A stretch of 64,000 nt of DNA from Sphingopyxis macrogoltabida (GTDB lineage: Bacteria > Pseudomonadota > Alphaproteobacteria > Sphingomonadales > Sphingomonadaceae). The stretch's first letter is position 1. Each line of letters starts with the position of its first letter. Made by a program: the position numbers and the translations under genes. Shown in pieces: positions 1 to 9,910 of this stretch. Location: the NCBI RefSeq assembly GCF_001307295.1, contig NZ_CP012700.1:3351001-3415000 (forward strand). Direction: 5' to 3'. The notes under the pieces were generated by a model. That model made no database searches. It saw only the letters and a list, made by a program, of their open reading frames with translations, and was not told the DNA's origin.

Positions 1-661
1 AGAGATCGCCGACCGGGCGGCCGAGCGTTTCGGACAGCTCGGCCAGCGCGGCGCGGAATTTCGGGCTCGTGCGCAGGCCGTCGGCGACGAAGCGCGGCAC
101 CTTGTAGCGGCTGCCGCGGATGCCGCGTTCGGCGACGTCGAGCGCGAGCCCCGCCTGCCGCGCGACGAAGCCCGCATATTCGGCGCCGCCTTCCTCCCCG
201 CCGTCGCCGCCTCCCGTCTGCGCCAGAAAGCGATCCTTCAGCGCCGCCTGCGTGGCCGCCTCGCCGACGAGGATCTGCGCGCGGCGGCGGTCGCGCCACA
301 GGATGAATTGCGAGCGCAGCGGCCCCGGCTGGCGCGGGTCGCCGAAGATCAGATGGCGGAATTTCAGCGCCCGGTCGCGCTCGAACCCCGGAATGCGCCA
401 GGCGACGCGCAGCGGCACAACCTGCCGCCCGGGCGCTCCGGCGAGCCGCGCCTTCAATTGATCGAGGTCGAGCGCATGGTCGCCGTCGGCGATCGACAGG
501 CTGGCCCATTGCGGCGCGCGGTCTCCCCCCAGATCGCCCGCCGTCGCGTGGATCCAGTCGAGCAATATGCGCCGCTCGACCCGGTTGCGCGCGTCGATGA
601 TATAGAGCCGGTCGGCCGCCTCCTCCGCCACGATTTCGGTGCGGGGCGTTCCGTCCGCCAC
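1..661 (-). CDS. PlsB-like glycerol-3-phosphate 1-O-acyltransferase, N-terminal part (cut by window edge)
   Basis: An open frame runs without a stop from a GTG at 661 to the window edge (220 complete codons). It begins 3 bases after the stop of the HAD-PlsC gene, so the two are surely co-transcribed. The visible part contains the stretch SRYKVPRFVADGL, which resembles the substrate-acylation region of the long PlsB-type acyltransferases; the catalytic HX4D block would lie beyond the edge. PlsB transfers an acyl group to position 1 of glycerol-3-phosphate at the inner membrane. The assignment also rests on context: in mycobacteria a HAD-PlsC fusion is followed by plsB2. It could instead be a conserved hypothetical acyltransferase relative; the active site cannot be checked here. 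Confidence 0.65.
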   Translation of the reverse strand, partial: MADGTPRTEIVAEEAADRLYIIDARNRVERRILLDWIHATAGDLGGDRAPQWASLSIADGDHALDLDQLKARLAGAPGRQVVPLRVAWRIPGFERDRALKFRHLIFGDPRQPGPLRSQFILWRDRRRAQILVGEAATQAALKDRFLAQTGGGDGGEEGGAEYAGFVARQAGLALDVAERGIRGSRYKVPRFVADGLRTSPKFRAALAELSETLGRPVGDL

Positions 662-664
662 GCC

Positions 665-2245
665 TTAGCCGGCCCGTCCCTTGCCGGCCGCAGGTTTTTT
701 GGCGGGTGGCTTTTTCTTGGCCGGTGGCTTTTTCGCCGCCGCTTTCTTCGGCGCCGGCTTCGCTGCCTTGGCGGCGGGCGGCGGCGCCTCGGCAGCGACC
801 GCTTCCTCGGCGCTTTCCTCCGCCTGCCCCAGCGCGCGCAGGAACATATTACGGACGTCGCGGACATGGGCGTTCATCGTCCGCGCGCTCCACTTCGAGG
901 TGTCGACCGGCGGCAGCACGGTGACGCGCACCGTCGCCGGGCGCATCACGAACTCGTTCTTCGGCGCGACGTCGGTCGCGTTATGGATCACGATCGGGAC
1001 GATCGGCACCCCGGCCTGCATCGCCAGATGGAAGGCACCCTTCTTGAACGGCGCCAGCTTGGGAGTCAGCGTCCGCGTCCCTTCGGGCGAGATGCAGATC
1101 GACTTGCCTTCCTCGCGGATCGCATCGACCAGCGGCTCCATCGCCTTGATCGCGCTCTTGCCGTCGGCGCGGTCGACGAAGACGGTGCCGCCCCATTCCA
1201 TCAGCTTGCCGAGGATGGGGATATCCTTGATCTCCTTCTTCCCCACCCCGCCCATGTCGCGGCGGATGAGCTTGGCGAGGATCATCACGTCCGCCTTGCT
1301 CTGGTGGTTGAAGATGAATACGCACGGGCGCGACGACCAGAGATGGCGCTCGTCCTCGACCTCCAGCTCGACCCCGGTGATCGCGGTCGCGAAATCGCCG
1401 AACAGCCCGATCGAGAAATTCGCCGCCTCGCGCTGCGAACGCGTCAGTGCCCAAATCGGCAGCCCCGCGGCGAAGGCGCCGACCAGCGATCCGGTCGCAT
1501 AGATGGTGCGCGTATAATCGATCCACGACGGTGTGCCGCGGCTCGCAAAGCGCTGCACCGGCCAGTTGCGTTCGTCGGCGATACCCTTCAACTTCATGTT
1601 CGGGTTGAGCGGGCGCGGCTTGCCGACGCGTTCGAGCAGTTCGATATCGTCGTCGCTGTCCGAATAGAAAAAGCTCTGATCGAGATCGAGGCCATATTCG
1701 GCCGCCAGTTCCTCGGCCGCGAGCACCTTGCCGTCGCCGAAGCACAGCGGGCGGATGATGTCGCCGGTGAACACCCCGTCCTCGATCTCATAGGCCGAGC
1801 ATTTGATGTCGGTGATGCCAAGGTCGCGCGCGGTCGGTTCGATCTGGTAGATCGTCGCCGACGAGATGATTGCGACGCGGTGGCCCTTCGCCTGATGCGC
1901 CTCGATGATCGCGCGCGTCTCGGGATAGATTTTCCGGGCGATGTGCTTCTTGTAGAGTTCTTCGCCGAACTCGACGAAGCTTTCCTCCTCGACGCCCTTC
2001 ATGAATTTGGCGGCGGCGGACATCAGCCCCGAGAAGCCGAGCTGGCCAAGGCTGTGCTGCGCAACGACCTGTGCGGTCTCGGCAATCTCCTCGACCGACA
2101 TTTCGCGGCGCTGGAATTTCTCGCGCAGCATCGCGGTCGCCGAATAGCCCGAGATGATCGTGCCGTCGAAATCGAACAGCGCGGCGATATGCGATCCCGG
2201 CTCCGACGCCAGCACTTCGTCCAAATGCGGTTGCGGCCTCGGCAC
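665..2245 (-). CDS. HAD-IB hydrolase / 1-acyl-sn-glycerol-3-phosphate acyltransferase fusion
   Basis: Two-domain protein of about 526 residues. The N-terminal half is a HAD-IB phosphatase with the nucleophile motif DFDGTI and the motif IV stretch FYSDSDDDIELL. The C-terminal half is a PlsC acyltransferase with NHQSKAD (the NHX4D catalytic block) and SPEGTR. PlsC makes phosphatidic acid from lysophosphatidic acid at the inner membrane; the role of the HAD domain is not settled. The protein ends in a roughly 45-residue low-complexity Lys/Ala/Pro tail. The frame opens further upstream with TTG and GTG codons, but a GGGGAGG six bases before GTG 2245 decides for that start. It leads a unit with the PlsB-like gene 3 bases downstream. 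Confidence 0.88.
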   Translation of the reverse strand: MPRPQPHLDEVLASEPGSHIAALFDFDGTIISGYSATAMLREKFQRREMSVEEIAETAQVVAQHSLGQLGFSGLMSAAAKFMKGVEEESFVEFGEELYKKHIARKIYPETRAIIEAHQAKGHRVAIISSATIYQIEPTARDLGITDIKCSAYEIEDGVFTGDIIRPLCFGDGKVLAAEELAAEYGLDLDQSFFYSDSDDDIELLERVGKPRPLNPNMKLKGIADERNWPVQRFASRGTPSWIDYTRTIYATGSLVGAFAAGLPIWALTRSQREAANFSIGLFGDFATAITGVELEVEDERHLWSSRPCVFIFNHQSKADVMILAKLIRRDMGGVGKKEIKDIPILGKLMEWGGTVFVDRADGKSAIKAMEPLVDAIREEGKSICISPEGTRTLTPKLAPFKKGAFHLAMQAGVPIVPIVIHNATDVAPKNEFVMRPATVRVTVLPPVDTSKWSARTMNAHVRDVRNMFLRALGQAEESAEEAVAAEAPPPAAKAAKPAPKKAAAKKPPAKKKPPAKKPAAGKGRAG

Positions 2246-2313
2246 GCGCACCCTCCCCACCAACGGCTATAATCCCGTCTATCTCTGCACGATGACAGGT
2301 AAAATGGGGTTAA

Positions 2314-2934
2314 TCAATGGCCCGAAAGCGCCGATGCCTCGCGGGCCAGAGCTTCGATGCGGACGGGATCGAGCGGACCCGGCGGAACGATCCAGCTACC
2401 GCCGACGCACAGCACCGGATCGAGCGCGAGCCATTCGGGTGCGGTCGCGGGGGTGATGCCGCCGGTGGGGCAGAAACGGATTCCGCCGAACGGACCGGCG
2501 AGCGCCTTCAGCGCCGGAATGCCGCCGCTCGTCGCGGCGGGGAAGAATTTGAAGCGCGAGAGACCCATGTCCATTCCCAGCATGATGTCCGATGCGTTGG
2601 CGGTGCCGGGAAGAAACGGAATGCCATTGTCGATGGCAGCCTTGCAAAGCCCGGCTGTTATTCCAGGCGAGACAATGAACTCGGCGCCCGCGTCGATGCT
2701 CTTATTCAGGTCAGGCTGGTTGAGCACCGTCCCCGCGCCAACGACCGCGCCGGGCACCGTCTTCATCGCCGCGATTGCGTCGAGTGCGGCAGGAGTGCGC
2801 AGCGTCACTTCCAGTACTGGCAGCCCGCCAGCAACGAGTGCCTCGGCCATCGGTACCGCGTCCTCGACACGATCGATCACGATCACCGGGATCACCGGGG
2901 CAAGGCGCATGATCTGGTCGATGGACTGGGTCAA
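2314..2934 (-). CDS. eda: KDPG aldolase (2-dehydro-3-deoxy-phosphogluconate aldolase)
   Basis: A protein of about 206 residues that splits 2-keto-3-deoxy-6-phosphogluconate into pyruvate and glyceraldehyde 3-phosphate, the last step of the Entner-Doudoroff pathway. Visible family motifs are the Glu in LEVTLRT, GAGTVLN, FIVSPG, and the Schiff-base Lys in RFKFFPA, followed by PTGGI. The best start is TTG 2934, which overlaps the TGA of edd by 4 bases and restores the N-terminal helix seen in E. coli Eda ([16 protein letters not shown] against SAESILTTGPVVPVIV). The first ATG (2910) would cut into this helix. It is the last gene of the zwf-edd-eda operon; translational coupling to edd is likely. 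Confidence 0.93.
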   Translation of the reverse strand: MTQSIDQIMRLAPVIPVIVIDRVEDAVPMAEALVAGGLPVLEVTLRTPAALDAIAAMKTVPGAVVGAGTVLNQPDLNKSIDAGAEFIVSPGITAGLCKAAIDNGIPFLPGTANASDIMLGMDMGLSRFKFFPAATSGGIPALKALAGPFGGIRFCPTGGITPATAPEWLALDPVLCVGGSWIVPPGPLDPVRIEALAREASALSGH

Positions 2935-4772
2935 ACTACGGCCTCCATGGCGGCGAGCATCGCCGATCCGCCCTTTTCGGCTTCGTCGGCGTGATGGCGG
3001 AACAGCGCGAATAGCTCGCGGCCAACGCCGAGCGCAGGCGGCGGGGCAATGGCGGGAGTGCGCGCCGCCCATTCGGCTTCGTCGACCAGCGCGACGACCT
3101 CTCCCCTCACCGCACAGACGCGCACGACGTCGCCTTCTTGGAGGTAAGCGAGCGGACCGCTCACGCCGTCGGGACCGGGCAGCGCCTCGGGCGAAAGATG
3201 GATCACCGCGGGCACCTTGCCGCTCGCGCCCGACATGCGGCCGTCGGTCAGCAAGGCGACGCGATAGCCCTTGTCCTGCAGCACGCCAAGCGCCGGGGTC
3301 AGCTTGTGCAGTTCGGGCATGCCGTTGGCGCGCGGTCCCTGGAAGCGGACGACGACGACGATGTCGCGGTCGAGCTCGCCCGCCTTGAACGCGGTCAGCA
3401 CCTGATTCTGGTCGTCGAAAATCCGGCACGGCGCCTCGATCGTCCAGCGATCCTCGGCGACCGCGCTCGTCTTGATGATCGCACGGCCGAGATTGCCCGA
3501 TAGCAGGCGCATCCCGCCGTCGGGCGAGAAAGGCGCTGGGACCGGACGCAGCACCGTGTCGTCGCGGCTTTCGGCGGGCGCTGCCTGCCAGTGCAGTTGG
3601 CCGTCGACGAGTACGGGCTCCGACGCATAATCGGCCATCGTTCCGCCGACGGTCAGGACATCATCATGCAACAAGCCGGCGCCGAGCAGTTCGCGCACGA
3701 TGAAACCGATACCGCCGGCCGCATGGAAATGGTTCACATCGCCCGCGCCGTTCGGATAGACCCGCGCCAGCAGCGGCACCGCATGGCTGAGCTCGTCGAA
3801 ATCCTGCCAGTCGATGACAATCCCTCCTGCGCGCGCGATGGCGGGCAGGTGGATTGCATGATTTGTCGAACCACCTGTTGCGAGCAGGCCGATCGCGGCG
3901 TTGACGATCGCCTTTTCGTCGATACAGCGCGCCAGCGGGCGATAATCGTCGCCGTCCCAGCCGATCGCCGCGATGCGGTGCGTCGCGGCACGCGTCAGTT
4001 CCTGCCGCAATTTGGTACCGGGGTTGACGAAGGCGCTACCGGGAATGTGCAGCCCCATCAGTTCCATCATCATCTGGTTCGAGTTCGCGGTGCCGTAGAA
4101 GGTGCAGGTGCCCGCGCCGTGATAAGACGCCGCCTCGGCCTCGAGCAGTTCGTCGCGGCTCGCCTTGCCTTCGGCATAGAGCTGGCGGACGCGCTGCTTT
4201 TCCTTGTTCGCAAGCCCCGACGGCATCGGCCCCGCAGGGATGAGAATTTGCGGCAGATGACCGAAGCGCAGCGCGCCGATCAGCAGCCCGGGAACGATCT
4301 TGTCGCAGATGCCGAGCAGCAGCGCGCCCTCGAACATCGCATGGCTCAACGCGATCGCGGTGCCTTGTGCGATAGTGTCGCGGCTGAACAGAGACAGGTC
4401 CATCCCCGCCTGCCCCTGCGTCACCCCATCACACATGGCCGGAACGCCGCCCGCGACCTGCGCGGTGACGCCGGCCTCGCGCGCGAACAATTTGATCTGC
4501 TCGGGATAGCGGCCGTACGGCTGATGCGCCGAGAGCATGTCGTTGTAGCTGGTGACGATGCCGATGTTCATCGCCGCGCCGGTGCGGATCGCCGCCTTGT
4601 CGTCGCCCGCTGCGGCAAAGCCATGCGCCAGGTTGCCGCACGACAGATTGCCGCGGTTCGTCCCCGCCTCGCGCTGGCGCTCCATCAGATCGAGATAGGC
4701 GGCGCGGCTCTTGCGGCTGCGCCGGGCGATCCGCTCGGTCACTTTTGCGATGGCGGGGTGCAGATCAGTCAT
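2931..4772 (-). CDS. edd: 6-phosphogluconate dehydratase
   Basis: A 613-residue IlvD/Edd-family dehydratase, converting 6-phosphogluconate to KDPG in the cytoplasm. Length fits Edd (about 600). Conserved pieces include [38 protein letters not shown] and CDKIVPG, which carry cysteines of the Fe-S cluster, plus [14 protein letters not shown] and [14 protein letters not shown] near the C-terminus. The start ATG 4772 overlaps the end of zwf by 8 bases, and the stop overlaps eda by 4 bases, so the three genes form one translationally coupled unit. No glucokinase gene lies between edd and eda, although glk is often found there in this group. Confidence 0.96.
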   Translation of the reverse strand: MTDLHPAIAKVTERIARRSRKSRAAYLDLMERQREAGTNRGNLSCGNLAHGFAAAGDDKAAIRTGAAMNIGIVTSYNDMLSAHQPYGRYPEQIKLFAREAGVTAQVAGGVPAMCDGVTQGQAGMDLSLFSRDTIAQGTAIALSHAMFEGALLLGICDKIVPGLLIGALRFGHLPQILIPAGPMPSGLANKEKQRVRQLYAEGKASRDELLEAEAASYHGAGTCTFYGTANSNQMMMELMGLHIPGSAFVNPGTKLRQELTRAATHRIAAIGWDGDDYRPLARCIDEKAIVNAAIGLLATGGSTNHAIHLPAIARAGGIVIDWQDFDELSHAVPLLARVYPNGAGDVNHFHAAGGIGFIVRELLGAGLLHDDVLTVGGTMADYASEPVLVDGQLHWQAAPAESRDDTVLRPVPAPFSPDGGMRLLSGNLGRAIIKTSAVAEDRWTIEAPCRIFDDQNQVLTAFKAGELDRDIVVVVRFQGPRANGMPELHKLTPALGVLQDKGYRVALLTDGRMSGASGKVPAVIHLSPEALPGPDGVSGPLAYLQEGDVVRVCAVRGEVVALVDEAEWAARTPAIAPPPALGVGRELFALFRHHADEAEKGGSAMLAAMEAVV

Positions 4773-6234
4773 GCCAGCTCGCTCCGTAGCGCTCGATCAG
4801 CGCGATGGCGCTCGACGGCCCCCAGCTTCCCGCCGTGTAATTCTGCGGCGCCATGTCGACCTCGGCCCAGGCGCCGAGAATCGAATCGATCCACTGCCAC
4901 TGCGCCTCGACCTCGTCGCGGCGCACGAACAAGGTCTGTTCGCCCTCGATGAAGTCGAGCAGCAGCCGCTCATAGGCAATCCGCCGCCGCTCGCCCTCGA
5001 AGCTGTGCGAGAGCGAGACGTCGAGCGTGACCTCTTTCAGCTTCACGCCGTCGCGGTCGAGCCCCGGCTGCTTCGCCATCACCTTGACCCGGATATTCTC
5101 CTCGGGCTGCAGGTTGATGATCATGCTGTTGGCGTCGAGTTTGCCCGTACCGACGCGCGCGAAGATATTGTGCGGCACCGGCTTGAACTGGATCAGCACC
5201 TCGGATTTGCGCTGCGGCATCCGTTTGCCGGTGCGCAAGTAAAAGGGGACGCCCTTCCAGCGCCAATTGTCGATGAACGCCTTGATCGCGACGAAGGTTT
5301 CGGTGTTCGACGGCTGGCCGAGTTCGTCGGCATAGCCCGCGACCGCGACGCCCTTCACGGCGCCGCTCGTATACTGGCCCTTGACGCTGTGCGCCTTGAC
5401 GTCGGCGGCGCTCAGCTTGCGCAAGCTACGGAGCAGCTTGACCTTTTCGTCGCGCACCGCGGTCGCCGACACGCTGGCGGGCGGCTCCATCGCGATGATC
5501 GCGAGCAGTTGCAGCATATGGTTCTGCACCATGTCCTTGAGCGCGCCGACGCCGTCATAATAGGAGACGCGGCCTTCGAGCCCGACGGTTTCGGCGACGG
5601 TGATCTGGACATGATCGATCGCCTGCGCATTCCACAACGGTTCGAACAGCATGTTGGCGAAGCGCAGCGCAAGGAGGTTCTGGACCGTTTCCTTGCCGAG
5701 ATAATGGTCGATGCGGAAAATATGGTCTTCGGCAAAGGCGCTGCCGACCTGTTCGTTGACCTCGCGCGACGAGGCGAGGTCGTGGCCGATCGGCTTTTCC
5801 ATCGCGATGCGGCATTCGGCGCAAGCGATCCCGGCGGCGGCGAGGCCTTGCGCGATCGGGCCGAACATCGACGGCGGGGTCGACAGATAGGCGCCGATCG
5901 GGCGACCGAGCCGGTCGCCGAGTTGCGCCGCAAGGTCGTCGTATCCGCTGCCCGCGCCGGCATCGACCGGACAATAATCGATCCGGGCAAGGAAGCTACC
6001 GATCTGCGCCTCATCGAGCCGGTCGGCGGCGAGATGCTCGGTCAGCGCTTCCCGCACGAGCGCGTGACAACCGGCGCGGTCCATCTTCGACCGTCCCGAG
6101 GCGATGATCGTCAGCGTATCGGCGAGCAGCCCGTCGACGTGGAGATTATAGAGCGAAGGGAACAGCATGCGCTGCGCAAGGTCGCCCGTTGCGCCGAACA
6201 GCAGCAATGTCTCGACTTTCACGCTCACGCTCAT
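4765..6234 (-). CDS. zwf: Glucose-6-phosphate 1-dehydrogenase
   Basis: A 489-residue glucose-6-phosphate dehydrogenase, which oxidises glucose-6-phosphate to 6-phosphogluconolactone with NADP or NAD. The N-terminal Rossmann motif is [12 protein letters not shown], and the substrate-binding signature [13 protein letters not shown] has the expected His and Lys. ATG 6234 is directly preceded by AAGGGG with almost no spacing; in-frame GTG codons at 6228 and 6222 would have better spacing, so the true start may be two or four codons further in. It is the first gene of the zwf-edd-eda operon. 6-phosphogluconolactonase (pgl) is not in the window. The 275 bases upstream hold an inverted repeat shared with the divergent glpD. 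Confidence 0.96.
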   Translation of the reverse strand: MSVSVKVETLLLFGATGDLAQRMLFPSLYNLHVDGLLADTLTIIASGRSKMDRAGCHALVREALTEHLAADRLDEAQIGSFLARIDYCPVDAGAGSGYDDLAAQLGDRLGRPIGAYLSTPPSMFGPIAQGLAAAGIACAECRIAMEKPIGHDLASSREVNEQVGSAFAEDHIFRIDHYLGKETVQNLLALRFANMLFEPLWNAQAIDHVQITVAETVGLEGRVSYYDGVGALKDMVQNHMLQLLAIIAMEPPASVSATAVRDEKVKLLRSLRKLSAADVKAHSVKGQYTSGAVKGVAVAGYADELGQPSNTETFVAIKAFIDNWRWKGVPFYLRTGKRMPQRKSEVLIQFKPVPHNIFARVGTGKLDANSMIINLQPEENIRVKVMAKQPGLDRDGVKLKEVTLDVSLSHSFEGERRRIAYERLLLDFIEGEQTLFVRRDEVEAQWQWIDSILGAWAEVDMAPQNYTAGSWGPSSAIALIERYGASWHD

Positions 6235-6350
6235 CCCCTTGGATATCCGCGAGCTTAGGTGGAGGATGCATCGCCCGAATGCAACGCAGCATACGTAGGC
6301 CGGAGAATGACAGCCTGCGCGGCAGACATGACGGGCGGTCAGTTTTCTTC

Positions 6351-6453
6351 GTCATGCTGAACTTGTTTCAGCATCCATGGCCCGGACCTTTCCCTTGACC
6401 CAGCATTAGTCGCAACGACAGGCCATGGACCCTGAAACAAGTTCAGGGTGACG
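6351..6453. repeat. Intergenic inverted repeat between zwf and glpD
   Basis: Two arms of about 32 bases (6351-6382 and 6421-6453) surround a 38-base centre. The left arm reads GTCATGCTGAACTTGTTTCA, then GCATCCATGGCC; the right arm is its imperfect complement, ending CAAGTTCAGGGTGACG. It is built like the CCCCGGATCAAGTCCGGGG repeats at 24025, 45711, 51141 and 55410 (GTCA... arm ends, a central CATGGA) but has a different core, so it may be a related subtype. Confidence 0.8.
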
Positions 6454-6509
6454 AGAGTTGAGAGGGATAGATTCCATTTCGCATCGAACCCTCATAAGAA
6501 CCCGATCCA

Positions 6510-8027
6510 ATGACCGAACCCGCTGCCCCTTATGATGTCATCGTCGTCGGCGGCGGTGTCAACGGCGCCGGCGTCGCGCGCGATGCCGCCGGACGTGGCG
6601 CGCGCGTGCTGCTGCTCGAAGCCGGCGACCTTGCGCAGGGCACCTCGTCGAAATCGACCAAGCTGATCCACGGCGGGCTGCGCTATCTCGAACATTATGA
6701 ATTCGGCCTCGTCCGCGAGGCGCTGAAAGAGCGCGAAATCCTGTGGAGCATCGCGCCGCACATCATCTGGCCGCTGCGCTTCGTCCTGCCCTATCGCACC
6801 GGCCTCCGCCCGCGCTGGCTGCTGCGGCTTGGCCTGTTTCTCTACGACCATATCGGCGGGCGGAAAAAACTGCCCGCGACGCGCTCGATCGATCTGGCGC
6901 AGCACGAAGCGGGCGCGCCGCTTCAATCGCAATATGTCCATGCGTTCGAATATTCGGACGGCTGGGTCGACGACGCCCGGCTCGTGCTGCTCAACGCGCG
7001 CGATGCCGCCGAGCGCGGTGCGCGAATCCGGACGCGCACCCGCGCCGAAACCATGCGCGTTGAAGACGGGCTATGGGTGGTCGAGGGCAGCGACGATCGC
7101 GGGCATCGCTATCGCTTCACCGGCAAAAGCCTGGTCAACGCCGCGGGCCCGGCGGTGCTCGACCTGCTCGCGCGCGCCTCGGCGCCGCCCAATTACCGGA
7201 TGCGGCTGGTGCGCGGCTCGCACATCGTCGTGCGCCGGAAGTTCGCGCACGACTATGCCTATTTCTTCCAGCTTCCCGACGGGCGCATCTTCTTCGCCAT
7301 TCCGTACGAACGCGACTTCACGCTGATCGGGACGACCGATCAGGATCATGACGGACCGCTCGCAGAGGTGCATGCGAGCGCCGACGAGATCGCCTATCTC
7401 TGCGAAGGCGCCAGCGAATATTTCCGCGAGCCGGTCACCCCCGCCGATGTCGTCTGGACCTATTCGGGGGTGCGGCCGCTGATCGAGGACGGATCGGGCC
7501 GCCCCGAAGCCGCGACGCGCGGCTACCGGATCGATATCGACGTCGACGAAGGCGCGCCGCTGCTCACCATCTATGGCGGCAAGATCACCAGCTATCGCCA
7601 TGTTGCCGAGCATGCCGTCGACGAACTGGCAGGCCATCTCGATGCGGTGTCGACCAGACACTGGACCGCTAAAACGCCGCTTCCCGGCGGCGATTTCCGG
7701 ATCGACGGCGCCGGCGCGCTCAAGGCCGAATACAAGCTTGCCCATCCCTTCCTGTCCGCCGCGACGGTCGACCGGGTGGTCAAGGCCTATGGCACCGACG
7801 CCCGCGCCTGGCTCGGCAAGGCCGAAGACTGGGACGCGCTGGGCGGCGAAATTGCCCACGGCCTCAGCGCGGCCGAAGCCCAGTGGATGATCGAGCGCGA
7901 ATGGGCGCGCGACGTCGAGGATATCCTTTGGCGCCGCAGCAAGCTCGGGCTGCTGTTTGGTGCGGATGACGTCGCGAAGCTGGCGGCCTGGCTGCAAGCG
8001 CGGCGACCGGCGGGCCAGCCGGCCTGA
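6510..8027 (+). CDS. glpD: Aerobic glycerol-3-phosphate dehydrogenase (FAD)
   Basis: A 505-residue flavoprotein that oxidises glycerol-3-phosphate to dihydroxyacetone phosphate and passes electrons to quinone at the inner membrane. It starts with a dinucleotide-binding motif VVGGGVNGAGVARDAAGRG, followed by TSSKSTKLIHGGLRYLE, which is characteristic of GlpD, and later has GGKITSYR. Length and order match E. coli GlpD. It is transcribed away from zwf and ends directly against the convergent SDR gene (no spacer). No glpK, glpF or glpR lies nearby, so here it seems to be a lone gene linking glycerophospholipid turnover to central metabolism (inference). Confidence 0.95.
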   Translation: MTEPAAPYDVIVVGGGVNGAGVARDAAGRGARVLLLEAGDLAQGTSSKSTKLIHGGLRYLEHYEFGLVREALKEREILWSIAPHIIWPLRFVLPYRTGLRPRWLLRLGLFLYDHIGGRKKLPATRSIDLAQHEAGAPLQSQYVHAFEYSDGWVDDARLVLLNARDAAERGARIRTRTRAETMRVEDGLWVVEGSDDRGHRYRFTGKSLVNAAGPAVLDLLARASAPPNYRMRLVRGSHIVVRRKFAHDYAYFFQLPDGRIFFAIPYERDFTLIGTTDQDHDGPLAEVHASADEIAYLCEGASEYFREPVTPADVVWTYSGVRPLIEDGSGRPEAATRGYRIDIDVDEGAPLLTIYGGKITSYRHVAEHAVDELAGHLDAVSTRHWTAKTPLPGGDFRIDGAGALKAEYKLAHPFLSAATVDRVVKAYGTDARAWLGKAEDWDALGGEIAHGLSAAEAQWMIEREWARDVEDILWRRSKLGLLFGADDVAKLAAWLQARRPAGQPA

Positions 8028-8786
8028 TCATCCGCCGGCCAGCGCCAGCGCGTCGGCGCCGGCCGGAAAATGCGACCGGCCGCTTATGTCGTGCACGGCC
8101 GCCCATACTGCCTCTGCAACGTCGGCCTCGGTCGTGAACAGCGCAGGCTCCGCCATCGCGGCGAGGATCGGCGCGGCGTAGCTGCCATAGGGTTCGGGCA
8201 GCACGTCCTCGAGCCGGATATCGGTGTTCTGCGCAAAGGCGGTCGTCGGCCCATAGCCCGGTTCGACGAGCTTTACCGATATGCCGAGCGGCGCCAATTC
8301 GTGCGCGAGGCTGCCGGTGAAGCCCTGAATCGCGCTCTTGCTGCCCGTATAGGCGGCCGCGAGCGGGAACGGCGCCAGCGTCGCCGACGAGGTGACGTTG
8401 ACGATCGTCCCCGAACCACGCATCCGCATCTGCGGGATCGCCGCCTGCGTCATCGCGATCGTGCCCAGCGTGTTGGTCGCATAAACGTCGCGGATCTTTT
8501 TCATCGGCGAATGTTCGAGCGCGCCGAACAGGCCGATGCCGGCATTGTTGACGAGCACGTCGATCGGCCCCGCACGTTCGAGCGCTAGCGCGATGCTGTC
8601 GGGGTCGTTGACGTCGAGCGCTAGGATGCGCAGCCGGTCGGAGGCTTCGAAGAGGTCGGGACGCGGCGTGCGCATCGTCGCGACGACGTTCCAGCCGCGA
8701 GCGTGGAAATGGCGGGCCGTCGCGAGGCCGTAGCCCGACGAACAGCCGGTAATCAGGATGGTCTTCATCGTCTTGGTTCCTTTCAT
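8028..8786 (-). CDS. SDR family oxidoreductase
   Basis: A 252-residue classical short-chain dehydrogenase. The cofactor motif TGCSSGYGLATARHF, the NNAGIG structural motif, and the YTGSK active site (Tyr and Lys of the triad) are all present. The substrate is unknown. The gene lies 81 bases from a divergent AraC-type regulator gene, an arrangement in which the regulator usually controls the SDR. The spacer between them is AT-rich (about 8815-8867) and should hold both promoters. It converges on glpD with no intergenic bases. Confidence 0.9.
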   Translation of the reverse strand: MKGTKTMKTILITGCSSGYGLATARHFHARGWNVVATMRTPRPDLFEASDRLRILALDVNDPDSIALALERAGPIDVLVNNAGIGLFGALEHSPMKKIRDVYATNTLGTIAMTQAAIPQMRMRGSGTIVNVTSSATLAPFPLAAAYTGSKSAIQGFTGSLAHELAPLGISVKLVEPGYGPTTAFAQNTDIRLEDVLPEPYGSYAAPILAAMAEPALFTTEADVAEAVWAAVHDISGRSHFPAGADALALAGG

Positions 8787-8867
8787 CCGGGGACGAAAAG
8801 CCTCTAGACCGGTCGTTTCGGACTATCTATAATTCAAAATCCACATTTCTTTATTAAACGTCCCAAT

Positions 8868-9770
8868 ATGCTCGACCCCCTCTCCGACCTCATCGCGCTG
8901 CTGCGACCGAGCACGATCTTCTCGAAGGGGATCAGCGGCGCGGGTGCATGGGCGGTGCGCTATTCGGATTTCGGGCACCCGAGCTTCTGTACGGTGCTCG
9001 AAGGATCGTGCCGGCTCGCGGTCGATGGGCAGGCGGCGGTGACCTTGGAGGCGGGCGATTTCATCCTGCTGCCCGCGACACCCGGCTTCACCATGTCGGG
9101 CTTTGTCCCCGCCGAACCGTCCCTGCTCGACCCGCATGCGACTGCCGGGATGACCGGCGAGGTTCGGCACGGCCGCGCCGACGGCCCGTCCGAGGTGCGG
9201 ATGATCGGCGGCTATTTCGCCTTCGCCTCGCCCGACGCCGGCGTGCTGGTCGAGCAATTGCCCACAATGATTCACCTGCGCGGCGCAGAGCGGCTGACGG
9301 CGTTGGTCGCAATGCTGCGCGAGGAGACGGGCGCCGAGCGGCCGGGGCGCGACCTGCTGCTCGCGCGGCTGGTCGAGATATTGCTGGTCGAAGCGCTGCG
9401 CGCGGCCGGCGCCGCGGAGACGCCGCCGGGGCTGCTGCGCGGCCTTGCCGACCCACGGCTCGCGGCGGCGATAAGGCAGATGCACGCCGAGCCCGCGCGG
9501 GCGTGGACCACCGCCGAGCTGGCGAGGGAGGCGGCGCTGTCGCGCTCGGCCTTTTTCGAGCGCTTCGCGCGCACTGTCGGCGTGCCGCCAATGGAATATC
9601 TGCTCGGCTGGCGGATGAACCTCGCGAAGGATCTGCTGCGCCGGGGCGCGGGGCGGATCGAAGAGATCGCGCTCACCGTCGGTTACGGGTCGGCGAGCGC
9701 CTTCAGCACGGCGTTCGCGCGGCAGGTCGGGATGCCGCCGAAGCGGTTCGCCGCGATGGCGGCCGCATGA
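8868..9770 (+). CDS. AraC family transcriptional regulator with cupin sensor domain
   Basis: A 300-residue regulator. Residues 1-180 form a cupin-like ligand-binding domain (includes GSCRLAVDGQAAVTLEAGDF), and the last about 100 residues hold the two helix-turn-helix units, with TTAELAREAALSRSAFFERF and VGYGSASAFSTAFARQVG. Proteins of this architecture commonly control a divergent oxidoreductase gene, which fits the SDR next door (inference). The ligand cannot be told from sequence. Its stop is immediately followed by an inverted repeat that separates it from the convergent ahpF. Confidence 0.9.
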   Translation: MLDPLSDLIALLRPSTIFSKGISGAGAWAVRYSDFGHPSFCTVLEGSCRLAVDGQAAVTLEAGDFILLPATPGFTMSGFVPAEPSLLDPHATAGMTGEVRHGRADGPSEVRMIGGYFAFASPDAGVLVEQLPTMIHLRGAERLTALVAMLREETGAERPGRDLLLARLVEILLVEALRAAGAAETPPGLLRGLADPRLAAAIRQMHAEPARAWTTAELAREAALSRSAFFERFARTVGVPPMEYLLGWRMNLAKDLLRRGAGRIEEIALTVGYGSASAFSTAFARQVGMPPKRFAAMAAA

Positions 9771-9905
9771 TCCTCCCCATCGACTTGCGATGGGGAGGTG
9801 GCAGCGCGAAGCGCTGACGGAGGGGCAATAGCGCTGACGTCGCTGACCCCTCCACCACTCGCTTCGCGAGCGGTCCCCCTCCCCATCGCAAGTCGATAGG
9901 GAGGA
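9771..9905. repeat. Composite inverted repeat between convergent araC-type gene and ahpF
   Basis: Arms CCTCCCCATCGACTTGCGAT / ATCGCAAGTCGATAGGGAGG lie at the ends, with inner complementary blocks (TGGCAGCGCGAAGCGCTGACGG near 9800 and CACTCGCTTCGCGAGCGG near 9860). It fills the whole space between two convergent genes and could terminate transcription from both sides. It is unlike the other repeat families in the window in its core sequence. Confidence 0.8.
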
Positions 9906-9910
9906 TGATC

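Noticed and set aside
9771..9905. Repeat between the AraC-type gene and ahpF as an insertion sequence
   Set aside because: It is 135 bases, has no open frame and no target duplication. It is better described as a palindromic intergenic repeat.
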